This document shows positions 46,803 through 55,536 of a stretch of 64,000 bases of DNA, one piece after another. The stretch spans positions 1-64,000 of the forward strand of contig MNEA01000021.1 of the NCBI GenBank assembly GCA_001917435.1. The letters run 5' to 3'. The notes below the pieces were generated by a model. That model saw only the letters and a program-made list of their open reading frames with translations. It did no database searches and was not told where the DNA came from. This DNA comes from Acidobacteria bacterium 13_2_20CM_2_57_6 (GTDB lineage: Bacteria > Acidobacteriota > Terriglobia > Acidiferrales > UBA7541). The translations under genes were made by a program, and so were the position numbers. The stretch's first letter is position 1. Each line of letters starts with the position of its first letter.

Positions 46803-46817
46803 TAAAGCAGTGCTTTA
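46803..46817. promoter_or_regulatory. Perfect 15-bp palindrome in a divergent intergenic region
   Basis: TAAAGCA-G-TGCTTTA has exact 7-base arms. It lies 12 bases upstream of the -35 of the receptor promoter and 116 bases before the MFS start. The position suits a regulator acting on both genes. Regulator unknown. Confidence 0.5.
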
Positions 46818-46932
46818 GCCAGACTAAATCAGAGGCGCTTGCAAGTTCAGTATTGTCAAACATGATTGTGGAGTTTTCGGTGGGCGTGCGGGCGGGATAC
46901 GCTATGATGGCCCCCGCAAACGGCCGCATTCC

Positions 46933-48228
46933 ATGCCACAAACAGAGCTTCGCAGCGAAAAAATACCTCGCCGGCGGTGGACGATTGCGCTTCTGTTAGG
47001 CGCCGGAATTCTGGTCAATTATTTTGATCGCGTGAATCTTTCCGTTTCGCGGGATGCGCTCGAAGCTTCGTTTGGAATTTCCGCGGTGATGTTCGGGTAC
47101 CTCTCAAGCGCATACAACTGGACGTACGCAATGCTCCAGCTGCCTTCCGGGCTGCTGCTGGATCGCTTTGGCGTGCGCCGCGTTGGAATCGTCAGCACGG
47201 TGATTTGGAGCGTAGCTTCTTTCGCCGCAGCCATTTCCACGGGCGTTGGCAGTTTGTTTGGGGCGCGTTTCCTCCTGGGGATCGGCGAAGCTCCGACATT
47301 TCCGGCGAATGCGAAAGCGACCGGCTACTGGTTCCCCAAAAACGAACGCAGCCTGGCCACGGCCATGTTTGATTCTGCGGCGAAATTTTCTTCGGCGGTT
47401 GGAATACCCGTGCTGGGCCTCTTGTTGTGGCGATTCGGCTGGCGATGGAATTTTGCGGCGACCGGCATCATTAGTCTTCTGTATTTCGCGCTGTTCTATG
47501 CCATCTATCGAAATCCGAGCGAGGATAAATTACTGACAGCCGCGGAGCGCGAGTTCATCGCCAGGGGCGGAGCGCAGCCGGAAGATCGCGCGAGAGCCGC
47601 CAAAGGAGCTCCTCTCGTCTACTTGCTGCGACAGCGTAAAGTGTGGGGCTTGGCCCTGGGTTTCGCGTCGTACAACTACACTTTCTATCTGCTCTTGACC
47701 TGGCTGCCCTCTTATCTCTCGTCCAGCCTGCACGTGGACTTGCTGCATTCGGCGCTCTATACCAGCGTGCCCTGGTTGTTCGCAACGTTTACCGACCTTG
47801 TGGTGGGTGGGTGGCTCGTGGACACATTGGTCCAGCGGGGATGGAGCGCAACACGAGTTCGACAAGTGGTGCTTGTCGGCGGAACAGCTTTCGGTCTGGG
47901 GATTCTCGGCACCGCGCACGCGCACAGTCCTGTCACCGCACTTTTTTGGATCAGCATGTCGATCGGAGGATTGTCCGCGGCTTCACCGGTGGGATGGTCG
48001 ATCCCGTCGCTGATTGCGCCGCGAGAAAGCGTTGGCACGCTCGGAGGAATTCTCAATTTCTGCAATCAACTTGCCGGGATTGCTGCGCCGATTTTTACGG
48101 GCTATATCGTACAAGCGACACATTCCTTCGCCGGCGCGTTTATCGGCGCAACAGCTTTTCTGGTTCTGGGGATCGGTGGTTACGTATTTTTGCTGGGGCG
48201 GATCGAAGCGATCCCTGAACCGGCATAA
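46933..48228 (+). CDS. MFS transporter, ACS family (organic acid/sugar acid)
   Basis: 431 residues, 12 membrane segments expected. Early motif LVNYFDRVNLSVSRDALEASFGIS, then LPSGLLLDRFGVRRVGIVSTVIWS and LLGIGEAPTFPANAKATGYWFPKNERSLATAMFDSAAKFSSAVG, typical of the anion:cation symporter group (ExuT, GarP, TsaT-like). Divergent from the receptor at 46571 and convergent with the SDR gene. Probably carries a hexuronate or hexonate across the inner membrane. Confidence 0.88.
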   Translation: MPQTELRSEKIPRRRWTIALLLGAGILVNYFDRVNLSVSRDALEASFGISAVMFGYLSSAYNWTYAMLQLPSGLLLDRFGVRRVGIVSTVIWSVASFAAAISTGVGSLFGARFLLGIGEAPTFPANAKATGYWFPKNERSLATAMFDSAAKFSSAVGIPVLGLLLWRFGWRWNFAATGIISLLYFALFYAIYRNPSEDKLLTAAEREFIARGGAQPEDRARAAKGAPLVYLLRQRKVWGLALGFASYNYTFYLLLTWLPSYLSSSLHVDLLHSALYTSVPWLFATFTDLVVGGWLVDTLVQRGWSATRVRQVVLVGGTAFGLGILGTAHAHSPVTALFWISMSIGGLSAASPVGWSIPSLIAPRESVGTLGGILNFCNQLAGIAAPIFTGYIVQATHSFAGAFIGATAFLVLGIGGYVFLLGRIEAIPEPA

Positions 48229-48270
48229 AATAAATTTCCAAGAGCGCGACGTGCTCTGGAAAAGTTTGAT

Positions 48271-49083
48271 CTAGCGGGAGTCTGGAGGCTTCTCTGGGGA
48301 CGCGGCCAGGGCGCGGGTTGCGCCGGTGGAGATTCCGCCGTCCACCAGCAAAGTTTGCCCCGTCACGTAGCGGCTGGACTCCGCCGCAAGGAAAACCATA
48401 GCAGCGTCTAGATCATTCGGCTGGCCGGGGCGTTTGAGCGGAATGCGATCGCAGAGATACTCGACCCACTCTTTATTCTCGTAAAGAATTTTATTTTGTT
48501 CGGTGCGAAACCATCCTGGGGCCAGGCAATTCACGGTGATGCCGTGTTTGCCCCAGTCGTCCGCGAGGCTCATGGTCAACTGACGGATTCCGCCGCGGCT
48601 TGCACCGTAGGGGCCCAGTCCGGCGTATCCGGCAACGCTGGTAACCGAGCCAATGTTGATGATCCGTCCATAACGCCGCGGAATCATGAGGCGGGCCACG
48701 GCTTGGGCGACAAAAAAACTGCCGCGCAGATTGGTATCGAGAATCAGATTCCAATCCTCCCACGTGACTTCAAGGGCGGGCTTTCGGACATTGCATCCGG
48801 CGTTGTTCACCAGAATATCAATATGAGCGAAAGCGGATTCGGCGTCGGCGACCATCTGCTGAATGCTCGAAAGATGGCGGACGTCGAGCTGCAGCGAAAC
48901 AGCGCGGCGCCCGAGGGATTTTATTTCTGATTCAAACGTGAGCAAGTGGTCGCGATTGCGGCTGGTGAGGACGAGGTCGGCGCCAGCTTTGGCCAGGGCA
49001 CGGGCCAGATTCTGGCCGAGGCCGCGGCTGGTGCCGGTCACAATAGCTACGCGGCCGGTAAGATCGAAGAGCTCGTTCTTCAT
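48271..49083 (-). CDS. SDR-family oxidoreductase with Arg in place of the catalytic Lys
   Basis: 270 residues. TGTSRGLGQNLARALAKAGADLVLTSR is the nucleotide-binding motif, NNAG follows, and the catalytic Ser is in NIGSVTSVAG. The YxxxK motif reads YGASR-GGIRQLTMSLA: the Lys is an Arg (codon CGC). The C-terminus VTGQTLLVDGGIS is normal. Close to gluconate 5-dehydrogenase-like SDRs. The Lys lowers the Tyr pKa and binds the ribose of NAD(P), so activity may be altered. It starts 10 bases after the alcohol dehydrogenase stop, and both are one operon. Confidence 0.87.
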   Translation of the reverse strand: MKNELFDLTGRVAIVTGTSRGLGQNLARALAKAGADLVLTSRNRDHLLTFESEIKSLGRRAVSLQLDVRHLSSIQQMVADAESAFAHIDILVNNAGCNVRKPALEVTWEDWNLILDTNLRGSFFVAQAVARLMIPRRYGRIINIGSVTSVAGYAGLGPYGASRGGIRQLTMSLADDWGKHGITVNCLAPGWFRTEQNKILYENKEWVEYLCDRIPLKRPGQPNDLDAAMVFLAAESSRYVTGQTLLVDGGISTGATRALAASPEKPPDSR

Positions 49084-49093
49084 GGAAATGAAA

Positions 49094-50137
49094 TCACAAA
49101 ACAGTTCCGGGAGTGAGGACGACTTTCATCAGGTTTGGCTCGCGCGAGTACAGCCGCTCAAACCACTGTGGCCCGTCATCGAGAGGGGCGATGGCGGTGA
49201 TAAGCGGTTTTACTTTGATGGCGCCGCTGGTCAGCAGCTCGATGGCCCGAGGGTATTCTCCGGCAGAGGCGCATGAGCCTTGGAGGCGAACCTGGCGCGT
49301 CACGGCTTTTTGCAGCGGCAAGGTTACTTCAGGAGTGATATTGCCGACCAGAGTGACTGTTCCACCCTTGCGAACAGAATTTACGGCGGCGCGGACAGTT
49401 GCGTCAATGCCGACGGCTTCAACGGCAACGTCGACGCCGGCGTTGTTCGTGAGGCGGAGAACTTGGGAAACTAAATCATCGCCAGTGGCATGCAGAGTTT
49501 CGGTGGCGCCGACTTCTTTAGCAAGTTTCAAGCGCGAGGCATCCACGTCGGCAACGTATGCGGTTGAACAGCCAGCGGCGCGCAGGGCTTGCAGGGTGAG
49601 CAGCCCAATCATTCCAGCACCCAGAACGAGAGCTTGATTGCCGGAAGAAATTCTTGAGAGCCCCACCGCGTGAACCGCGACGGCTACGGCCTCCAGCATG
49701 GCCGCTTCGGAAAAAGAAAGACTGTCCGGCAAGTGATACACAATTCGCTGCGGAACAATCACGTATTCCGCGAAAGCCCCTGCACAACTGTAATCGGAGC
49801 AGGAAACTCCGAGCACGCGGCGTTGGTCGCAGAGATTGATTTCTCCGCGAGCGCAATAGCGACACGTTCCGCAAGAGATCGTCGAATCAAAAGTGACTCG
49901 ATCGCCTTCGGCCCATCCGGTTACTTGCGGTCCGACTTTCGCGACGCGGCCGGCAGCTTCATGGCCCATAACGATTGGCGGAATGCGCCGGCCGGAGGAG
50001 CCGTCGTAGCCATGCACGTCGCTGCCGCAAATACCGCAAGCCGCAACCTTGACTAAAATCTCACCCGGCCCGGGAACGGGGTTGGGAAGATCGGTAATCT
50101 CCAGATGACGGTATTTTGAGAGCAGCAGGGCCTTCAT
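49094..50137 (-). CDS. Zinc-binding medium-chain dehydrogenase (L-idonate/threonine/sorbitol type)
   Basis: 347 residues from ATG 50137. Catalytic zinc site in AACGICGSDVHGYDG and GHEAAGRV. The structural zinc loop is CGTCRYCARGEINLC with four Cys, and the Rossmann fold begins VLGAGMIGLLTLQALRAAG with Asp in VADVDASR, pointing to NAD preference. The family oxidises polyols and sugar acids. Encoded just ahead of an SDR on the same strand, a typical pair in gluconate/idonate-like routes; the carrier at 46933 could bring in the substrate. Confidence 0.9.
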   Translation of the reverse strand: MKALLLSKYRHLEITDLPNPVPGPGEILVKVAACGICGSDVHGYDGSSGRRIPPIVMGHEAAGRVAKVGPQVTGWAEGDRVTFDSTISCGTCRYCARGEINLCDQRRVLGVSCSDYSCAGAFAEYVIVPQRIVYHLPDSLSFSEAAMLEAVAVAVHAVGLSRISSGNQALVLGAGMIGLLTLQALRAAGCSTAYVADVDASRLKLAKEVGATETLHATGDDLVSQVLRLTNNAGVDVAVEAVGIDATVRAAVNSVRKGGTVTLVGNITPEVTLPLQKAVTRQVRLQGSCASAGEYPRAIELLTSGAIKVKPLITAIAPLDDGPQWFERLYSREPNLMKVVLTPGTVL

Positions 50138-50433
50138 AGAGATGTCAGGATCACGGGGCCAGTTTCTTCCAAAGGCGAATCTGTGCAACTTTCCGCTTCT
50201 CTTATGCCTGACGTCCGAGAAAATGTAAAGTTCTGAGGCGCGATCCACAGGATGGCTCCCGCCTGTCAGCGATGCGCCCGGTCCGTACCGGGCGTTGCGG
50301 GGGGGCATGGCGGCGGATAGAATGCCTACCAAGGCGCCGCTGAGGCATAACCTTGGTCAACAGGTTGGTCGGCAGAATTGAGACGGCCCGCATGGCGAAT
50401 TTTTCGCGCAAAGCCCTCGCTGCAACGAGGCCA
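50138..50433. other. Divergent intergenic region
   Basis: Separates the dehydrogenase operon and the TPR gene at 50434. No clear promoter elements or hairpins were found by eye. Confidence 0.4.
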
Positions 50434-51939
50434 ATGAAAAAACAATTTCTTGCGGCCCGGATCGCTGCAGTTGGCGCCCTGCTGGGTATTTTTGCTGAGG
50501 TGGCCTGCGCGCAAAGTACTTCTCCATCGCAGGCGCAAATGAACACCGTACAAGGCACGGTGCGGAGTTCGGCTGGAGAGTCGCTCGCGGGAGTAGTCGT
50601 GCGGCTGGAGGAAAAGGAGCAGTCCATCTCTTTCGAAACGAAATCCAACATGAATGGGAGTTTTGTTTTTTCAGAAGTGAGGCCGGGCGTCTACACAGTT
50701 AGGGCGGAAAAATCGGGATGGCGTGAGTGCGTCTCGAATCCGCTAGTTCTAAATGCGGGAGACAAGAAACGCGTTGATCTGGTCCTTGAATCCTTGGCTG
50801 CGGATCATGCCGGAGCTCCTGGCACATCCAGTTCTTCCAAGGCTGCGGCAGCGGCGATGGAATTTGACGACAGGCCGAACTTCACGATCGCCGGAGTTAC
50901 GGATTGGAATAATGCAGGGATGCATGGATCGGACGTGAATGTACGAACGAGCGAAGCTTTGGCAAAGGAAACGTTGGCGCTCAAAAACAGCGGGCTGGTT
51001 GAAAGTTCCGCAGTGGATAGCAAAGCTGGAACGACGTCCCTGAACTCCGTCGAATCCAAGGGACAATTGCTTGGAGCTCGTGAGAATGCGCGAAGGATGC
51101 TGGCGAAGGCGGATACTGCCGACGGGCATCGGCTGCTCGGCGAACTTAACGAACGATTGGGTGACCCGCTGGAAGCGGTGCGCGAACATGAGCGGGCGGC
51201 TCACATGGACCCGAGCGAGCAGAACTATTTCGAGTGGGGGACCGAGCTCCTGCTTCATCGAGCGGACGAACCAGCCGTAGAAGTCTTTACGAAGGGGTCG
51301 CACGCGCATCCGGAGTCTGCGCGAATGCTGGCGGGACTGGGGGCGGCGCTCTTCACCGCGGGCAATACGGAGGAAGCGGCGCGGCGGCTCTGCGAAGCCT
51401 CGGACTTGAAGCCGACAGATCCTACGCCCTATGTTTTCCTGGTAAAAATGGCGAAGGGGACGCCCGCTCTGCCGCCCTGCGCGGAACAAAAGCTGGCACG
51501 CTTTGTGAGAGAACAGCCTGAGAATGCTTTAGCGAACTATTATTATGGTGTGGCACTGTGGAAGCGCGACCGAGGATCAGAGAATGCGGCAGGCTTGCAG
51601 CAAGCCGAAACGCTGTTCGAAAAAGCGGCGAGCATCGATCCCCAACTTGGCGAGGCTTATCTACAACTGGGGATTTTGCATTCCGAGCGGGGCGATTTCC
51701 AGCAGGCGATTCGCGATTACAAGAGGGCGATCGAGGTGAGCCCGCGACTTAGTGAAGCTCATTACCGGCTGGGTGTAGCCTACCGGCGAACCAAGGAAGA
51801 ATCGAAGGCGGAGGAGGAGTTTCAAGAGTACGAGAAAATGGAAAAAGCGGAGACCGCTGAAATCGAACGCCAGCGGCGGGAACTTAGGCAATTTCTGGTC
51901 ATTTTAAAGGAGCAACCGGCATCTTCTTCGTCTCGTTGA
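50434..51939 (+). CDS. Secreted protein with carboxypeptidase-regulatory and TPR domains
   Basis: 501 residues from ATG 50434, preceded by AACGAGG; the signal peptide is MKKQFLAARIAAVGALLGIFAEVACAQ. A carboxypeptidase-regulatory-like domain (NTVQGTVRSSAGESLAGVVVRLEEKEQSISFETKSNMNGSFVFSEVRPGVYTVRAE) follows. A linker leads to TPR units (ADGHRLLGELNERLGDPLEAVREHERAAHMDPS; EAYLQLGILHSERGDFQQAIRDYKRAIEVSPRLSEAHYRLGVAYRRTKEESKA), ending in a charged coiled region (EEEFQEYEKMEKAETAEIERQRRELRQF). Probably a periplasmic scaffold. Its gene ends 13 bases before, and faces, the minus-strand FG-GAP/TPR operon, suggesting a shared task. Confidence 0.85.
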   Translation: MKKQFLAARIAAVGALLGIFAEVACAQSTSPSQAQMNTVQGTVRSSAGESLAGVVVRLEEKEQSISFETKSNMNGSFVFSEVRPGVYTVRAEKSGWRECVSNPLVLNAGDKKRVDLVLESLAADHAGAPGTSSSSKAAAAAMEFDDRPNFTIAGVTDWNNAGMHGSDVNVRTSEALAKETLALKNSGLVESSAVDSKAGTTSLNSVESKGQLLGARENARRMLAKADTADGHRLLGELNERLGDPLEAVREHERAAHMDPSEQNYFEWGTELLLHRADEPAVEVFTKGSHAHPESARMLAGLGAALFTAGNTEEAARRLCEASDLKPTDPTPYVFLVKMAKGTPALPPCAEQKLARFVREQPENALANYYYGVALWKRDRGSENAAGLQQAETLFEKAASIDPQLGEAYLQLGILHSERGDFQQAIRDYKRAIEVSPRLSEAHYRLGVAYRRTKEESKAEEEFQEYEKMEKAETAEIERQRRELRQFLVILKEQPASSSSR

Positions 51940-51952
51940 AAATTAAAATCTC

Positions 51953-53755
51953 CTATTTTGACTTGGCGTTGACGGGTGCGACGATCCCGGCGCCTTCGCG
52001 GATTGTCAGGATCTGATTGGCTTTCACCTGCTTGAACTGTTCGACCTTCTGAGTAGTGGGCCACTTCACTTCGATAAGATCGACCATTTGAGATTTTCCC
52101 AAGCCGAAGTGCAGTCGCAGGTCGTTCTGTGACATGACGCTGGAGCCACTGTGGACTTCGTCGATCTGGGCATGCTTGCCAGTGACAACGCGGACGCGAG
52201 CTCCAATGGCGGTGCGATTGCACTTTGTGCCGATCAGCTTGATCTTGATCCAATTCTGCTGGTTGCCGCCGTCATTGCGAAGGAGCGAAGGTGGGTCGTT
52301 CATATTCAGGACCAGAGCGTCGATGTCGCCATCGTTGTCATAGTCGCCGAAGGCTGCGCCGCGGCTGGAGAAGCGCTCGCTGATCCCGGGCCCCATTTCT
52401 GACGAGACGTCCTTGAAGCGACCATCACCAAGATTCTTGTAGACCAGTCGCGGATTCTTGTAGGTCTGGCCAAGCTCGTGGCCTTCGATTTCCGGGTAGA
52501 CGTGTCCATTGATCTGCAGGAGGTCCGGCCACCCATCATTGTCGTAATCAAGAAAGCCGCAACCCCAGGCGACGTATTGGTTGTTGATGCCGATGCCCGA
52601 GGAAAACGTGACGTCGCTGAAGGTTCCGTCGCCGTTGTTGCGGTAGAGATTGCAGGTGTCGTCTGCGAAGTTGGTCTTGAAAATGTCAAACCATCCGTCG
52701 CAGTCGTAATCGGCAACCGCGACGCCCATGCCGGCTTGTTCGTGGCCGTTTTCGCTATAAGCGCAGCCGGCGATCACCGCGACATCGGTAAAGGTGCCGT
52801 CGTGATTGTTGTGGAAGAGGATGCTGGGCTCGGAATCCACGGCGACGTAAATATCGGGCCAGCCGTCGTTATCGAAATCATAGGAGACGGCGGTGATGGA
52901 ATAGCGCGGTCCGGGCTTCAGAATTCCGGATTTCGCGGAGACGTCGGTAAAGGTGCCGTCGCCGTTGTTGTGGAAGAGAACGTTGGTGTCGCCGGTTAAG
53001 CCGCGCGGGCCGCACATTACCGGAACGCCCTTCCACTGGCACTGCGTGGGTTCACTCTTGGAGGGAGTTTTCTCGGGATCGAGCTTGATGTAATTGCAAA
53101 CGAAGAGATCGAGGCGGCCGTCGCGGTCGTAGTCTAGCCAGGTGCAGCCCGCGCCCCAACGAATTTGTTCGTCGTAGACACCCGCTTTGCGCGTGACGTC
53201 CGTAAAAGTGCCGTCGCCGTTGTTGTGAAACAGGATGTTGTGTCCCCAGAAGCAGCAGAAGAGATCGTCCGAGCCGTCGTTGTCGTAATCGCCGACGCAG
53301 ACACCGGTCTGCCAGCCGGTGCGGGCGAGGCCGGATTTTTCGGTGACGTCTGTGAAGGTTCCATCACGATTATTTTTGTACAGATGAGAAGTGGGGGCTT
53401 TGCCGGCGGGCCAGTCGGTATTGAAGCGCGTTCCGTTGGTGAGATAGATGTCCAGCCAACCGTCAAGGTCATAATCGAAAAAAGCGAGGCCGCTGCCCTT
53501 GGCTTCAATGATGTATTTCTTGTGATCGGCGCCGCCCCAGACATTGGGAATGGTCAGGCCGGCCTCGCGAGCTACGTCGACGAACTGAACCGGAGACGTT
53601 GGCGGTGAATTTGAAATGGACGGATCGGGAAGAGTTGCCGCGTCGAGGCGAATCGAGCTGCGCCACTTCCAGAGCGGAGTTGTAAGGGCGTCGAGGAGTG
53701 AGCTGCCGAGAACTACAAGAGATGAGCCGAGAAAATGCCGCCGCAGAAGATTCAT
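51953..53755 (-). CDS. FG-GAP/ASPIC-UnbV (CRTAC1-like) secreted protein
   Basis: 600 residues. The N-terminus MNLLRRHFLGSSLVVLGSSLLDAL is a signal, possibly Tat. About eight FG-GAP/VCBS repeats follow, each with a calcium-loop D-x-D-x-D-G core (FFDYDLDGWLDIYLTNG, VGDYDNDGSDDLF, LDYDRDGRLDLFVCN, AVADYDCDGWFDIF) and an LF/LYHNNGDGTFTDVT link. These would fold as an integrin-alpha-like propeller. The ASPIC/UnbV domain is at the C-terminus (KCNRTAIGARVRVVTGKHAQIDEV...LRLHFGLGKSQMVDLIEVKWP). Last gene of a four-gene operon, coupled by ATGA. Function of such proteins in bacteria is unknown; extracellular Ca-dependent binding is likely. Confidence 0.92.
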   Translation of the reverse strand: MNLLRRHFLGSSLVVLGSSLLDALTTPLWKWRSSIRLDAATLPDPSISNSPPTSPVQFVDVAREAGLTIPNVWGGADHKKYIIEAKGSGLAFFDYDLDGWLDIYLTNGTRFNTDWPAGKAPTSHLYKNNRDGTFTDVTEKSGLARTGWQTGVCVGDYDNDGSDDLFCCFWGHNILFHNNGDGTFTDVTRKAGVYDEQIRWGAGCTWLDYDRDGRLDLFVCNYIKLDPEKTPSKSEPTQCQWKGVPVMCGPRGLTGDTNVLFHNNGDGTFTDVSAKSGILKPGPRYSITAVSYDFDNDGWPDIYVAVDSEPSILFHNNHDGTFTDVAVIAGCAYSENGHEQAGMGVAVADYDCDGWFDIFKTNFADDTCNLYRNNGDGTFSDVTFSSGIGINNQYVAWGCGFLDYDNDGWPDLLQINGHVYPEIEGHELGQTYKNPRLVYKNLGDGRFKDVSSEMGPGISERFSSRGAAFGDYDNDGDIDALVLNMNDPPSLLRNDGGNQQNWIKIKLIGTKCNRTAIGARVRVVTGKHAQIDEVHSGSSVMSQNDLRLHFGLGKSQMVDLIEVKWPTTQKVEQFKQVKANQILTIREGAGIVAPVNAKSK

Positions 53756-55536
53756 TTGTTCGGGACCCTGGGAAAATTGCGCGGAACAATTCCTACGCCT
53801 TCCTTGACGGCGATGATCTTGTCGACGGGCACATTCGCCAGTTTATCCACCTGACCGCTCGGCCAAGCGATCTCCAGAGACTCGATCTTCGTTCGCTTGC
53901 CCAAACCAAAATGAACGCGCGGATCACTAGCCGACATGTAGCTCATGCCGCCCTTGGACTGCTCGACGTGCGTGACGCCCTCGGAAGTCAGCTTAAGGGA
54001 AGAACCGATGCCATCGCGATTGGATTTTGTGCCGATGAGCAGAACTTCCAGCCAATGATTGAGGTTTCCGCCATCGTTACGCAGGAGCTCTGGAAAGTCG
54101 CCGCGATTGTTAATGGCGATGTCGATGTCACCGTCATTGTCGAAATCCGCGGTGCCCAGGCCGCGGCCGGCGATAGGGCGAACGAAGCCCGGGCCCAAAG
54201 AGTCTGAAACTTTTTCGAACTGGCCTTTCCCCAAATTACGGAACATCAGCAATGGCTCTTTGTAAGAAACTTCGCTGTGATAGAGATTCACGTTGTCAAG
54301 CATGGCGCCATTCAGTTGCAAGATGTCGGGCCAGCCGTCGTTGTCGTAATCCAGAAATTTCATGGACACGCCGCTCAGGAGAATGGCCTTGTTGCCGATG
54401 CCCGAGCGGTAGGTGTAGTCATCGAACGTTCCATCCCGGTTGTTGTGGTAGAGGCGATTCAATTCAAAATCAAGGTGCGTGACGTAAACATCCTGCCAAC
54501 CGTCTCCGTCCACATCGGCGGCGTCGATCCCCATTCCTGCTTCGTAGCGGCCGTCCTCACTTGCCGCCAGGCCGGAAATGAAGGAAACATCCTGAAACGT
54601 TCCGTCATGTTTATTGATGAACAAAAAATTCGGCCAAGTGTCATTCGCGATGGCGATGTCCGGCCAGCCGTCGTTGTTGAAGTCTGCGAGCACTACACCC
54701 ATGCCTTTGGATTCAGGCTTGCCAACACCTGAAGAATCGCTGACGTCGGTGAACGTGCCGTCGTGATTATTGTGATAGAGTTTGGTCTTCTGCCCCTTGT
54801 AGTTGCCCGGATTGCAGTACGAGCGGTAGCCGGGACGACGCTCGCCACACCACAGATTCGTTTTCGGCGTCCACTCGATGTAATTCGTGACGACCAAGTC
54901 GAGCCAACCATCCTTGTCGTAGTCAAACCAACCGGCACTGGTGGACCACTGGCCTTCGTCCGCAACGCCGGCCTTCGCAGTGACGTCGGTAAACGTTCCG
55001 TCGCCGTTATTGTGATAGAGGATCGCGCGCCCATAGCCAGTTACGTACAGATCGGGGTAGCCGTCATTGTCATAGTCCGCGACGGCAACGCCCTGACCGT
55101 AATGCCCCTCCCCGCCCACACCGGCTTTTTCCGTAACGTCCGTAAATGTTCCGTCGCCATTGTTGTGGTAGAGCGCCGAATGCAGAGGATGCGGTGGTTT
55201 GTAAATATCAGTGGCGGCCGATTGGACGAAGTAGAGATCCATCAGGCCGTCCTGATCGTAGTCAATCCAGCCGACGCCGGTGCCCATGGTTTCGAGGTAA
55301 TACTTCTCGTCCGTTTGCGTGGAATCCTGGCGAAACGTGATTCCCGCGGACTGCCGAATGTCCGTGTAGCGGACGGTGATTCGCGCGTCCTGCATTTTAG
55401 GAGCTTGCCCAGTGGAACTCTTTAGTTGGATGGCGGCAACACTCACAGCGCTGAGCGCAAGGATTGCGCTCCAGTTGCTTGTAAGCGCGAATGCCTTGCT
55501 GATCGTTGCGCTTTTTCCCGTTCCCTGTCTGCTCAT
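53752..55536 (-). CDS. FG-GAP/ASPIC-UnbV (CRTAC1-like) secreted protein
   Basis: 594 residues, paralogue of the protein encoded next. One hydrophobic N-terminal segment (NWSAILALSAVSVAAIQL) is a signal or anchor. FG-GAP repeats: GWIDYDQDGLMDLYFVQS, VADYDNDGYPDLYVTGYG, WFDYDKDGWLDLVVTNYI, LADFNNDGWPDIAIANDT, AADVDGDGWQDVYVTHLD, FLDYDNDGWPDILQLNG, TADFDNDGDIDIAINNRG. The C-terminal ASPIC/UnbV domain is KSNRDGIGSSLKLTSEGVTHVEQSKGGMSYMSASDPRVHFGLGK. Start and stop overlap its neighbours on both sides as ATGA, indicating translational coupling in the operon. Confidence 0.92.
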   Translation of the reverse strand: MSRQGTGKSATISKAFALTSNWSAILALSAVSVAAIQLKSSTGQAPKMQDARITVRYTDIRQSAGITFRQDSTQTDEKYYLETMGTGVGWIDYDQDGLMDLYFVQSAATDIYKPPHPLHSALYHNNGDGTFTDVTEKAGVGGEGHYGQGVAVADYDNDGYPDLYVTGYGRAILYHNNGDGTFTDVTAKAGVADEGQWSTSAGWFDYDKDGWLDLVVTNYIEWTPKTNLWCGERRPGYRSYCNPGNYKGQKTKLYHNNHDGTFTDVSDSSGVGKPESKGMGVVLADFNNDGWPDIAIANDTWPNFLFINKHDGTFQDVSFISGLAASEDGRYEAGMGIDAADVDGDGWQDVYVTHLDFELNRLYHNNRDGTFDDYTYRSGIGNKAILLSGVSMKFLDYDNDGWPDILQLNGAMLDNVNLYHSEVSYKEPLLMFRNLGKGQFEKVSDSLGPGFVRPIAGRGLGTADFDNDGDIDIAINNRGDFPELLRNDGGNLNHWLEVLLIGTKSNRDGIGSSLKLTSEGVTHVEQSKGGMSYMSASDPRVHFGLGKRTKIESLEIAWPSGQVDKLANVPVDKIIAVKEGVGIVPRNFPRVPNK

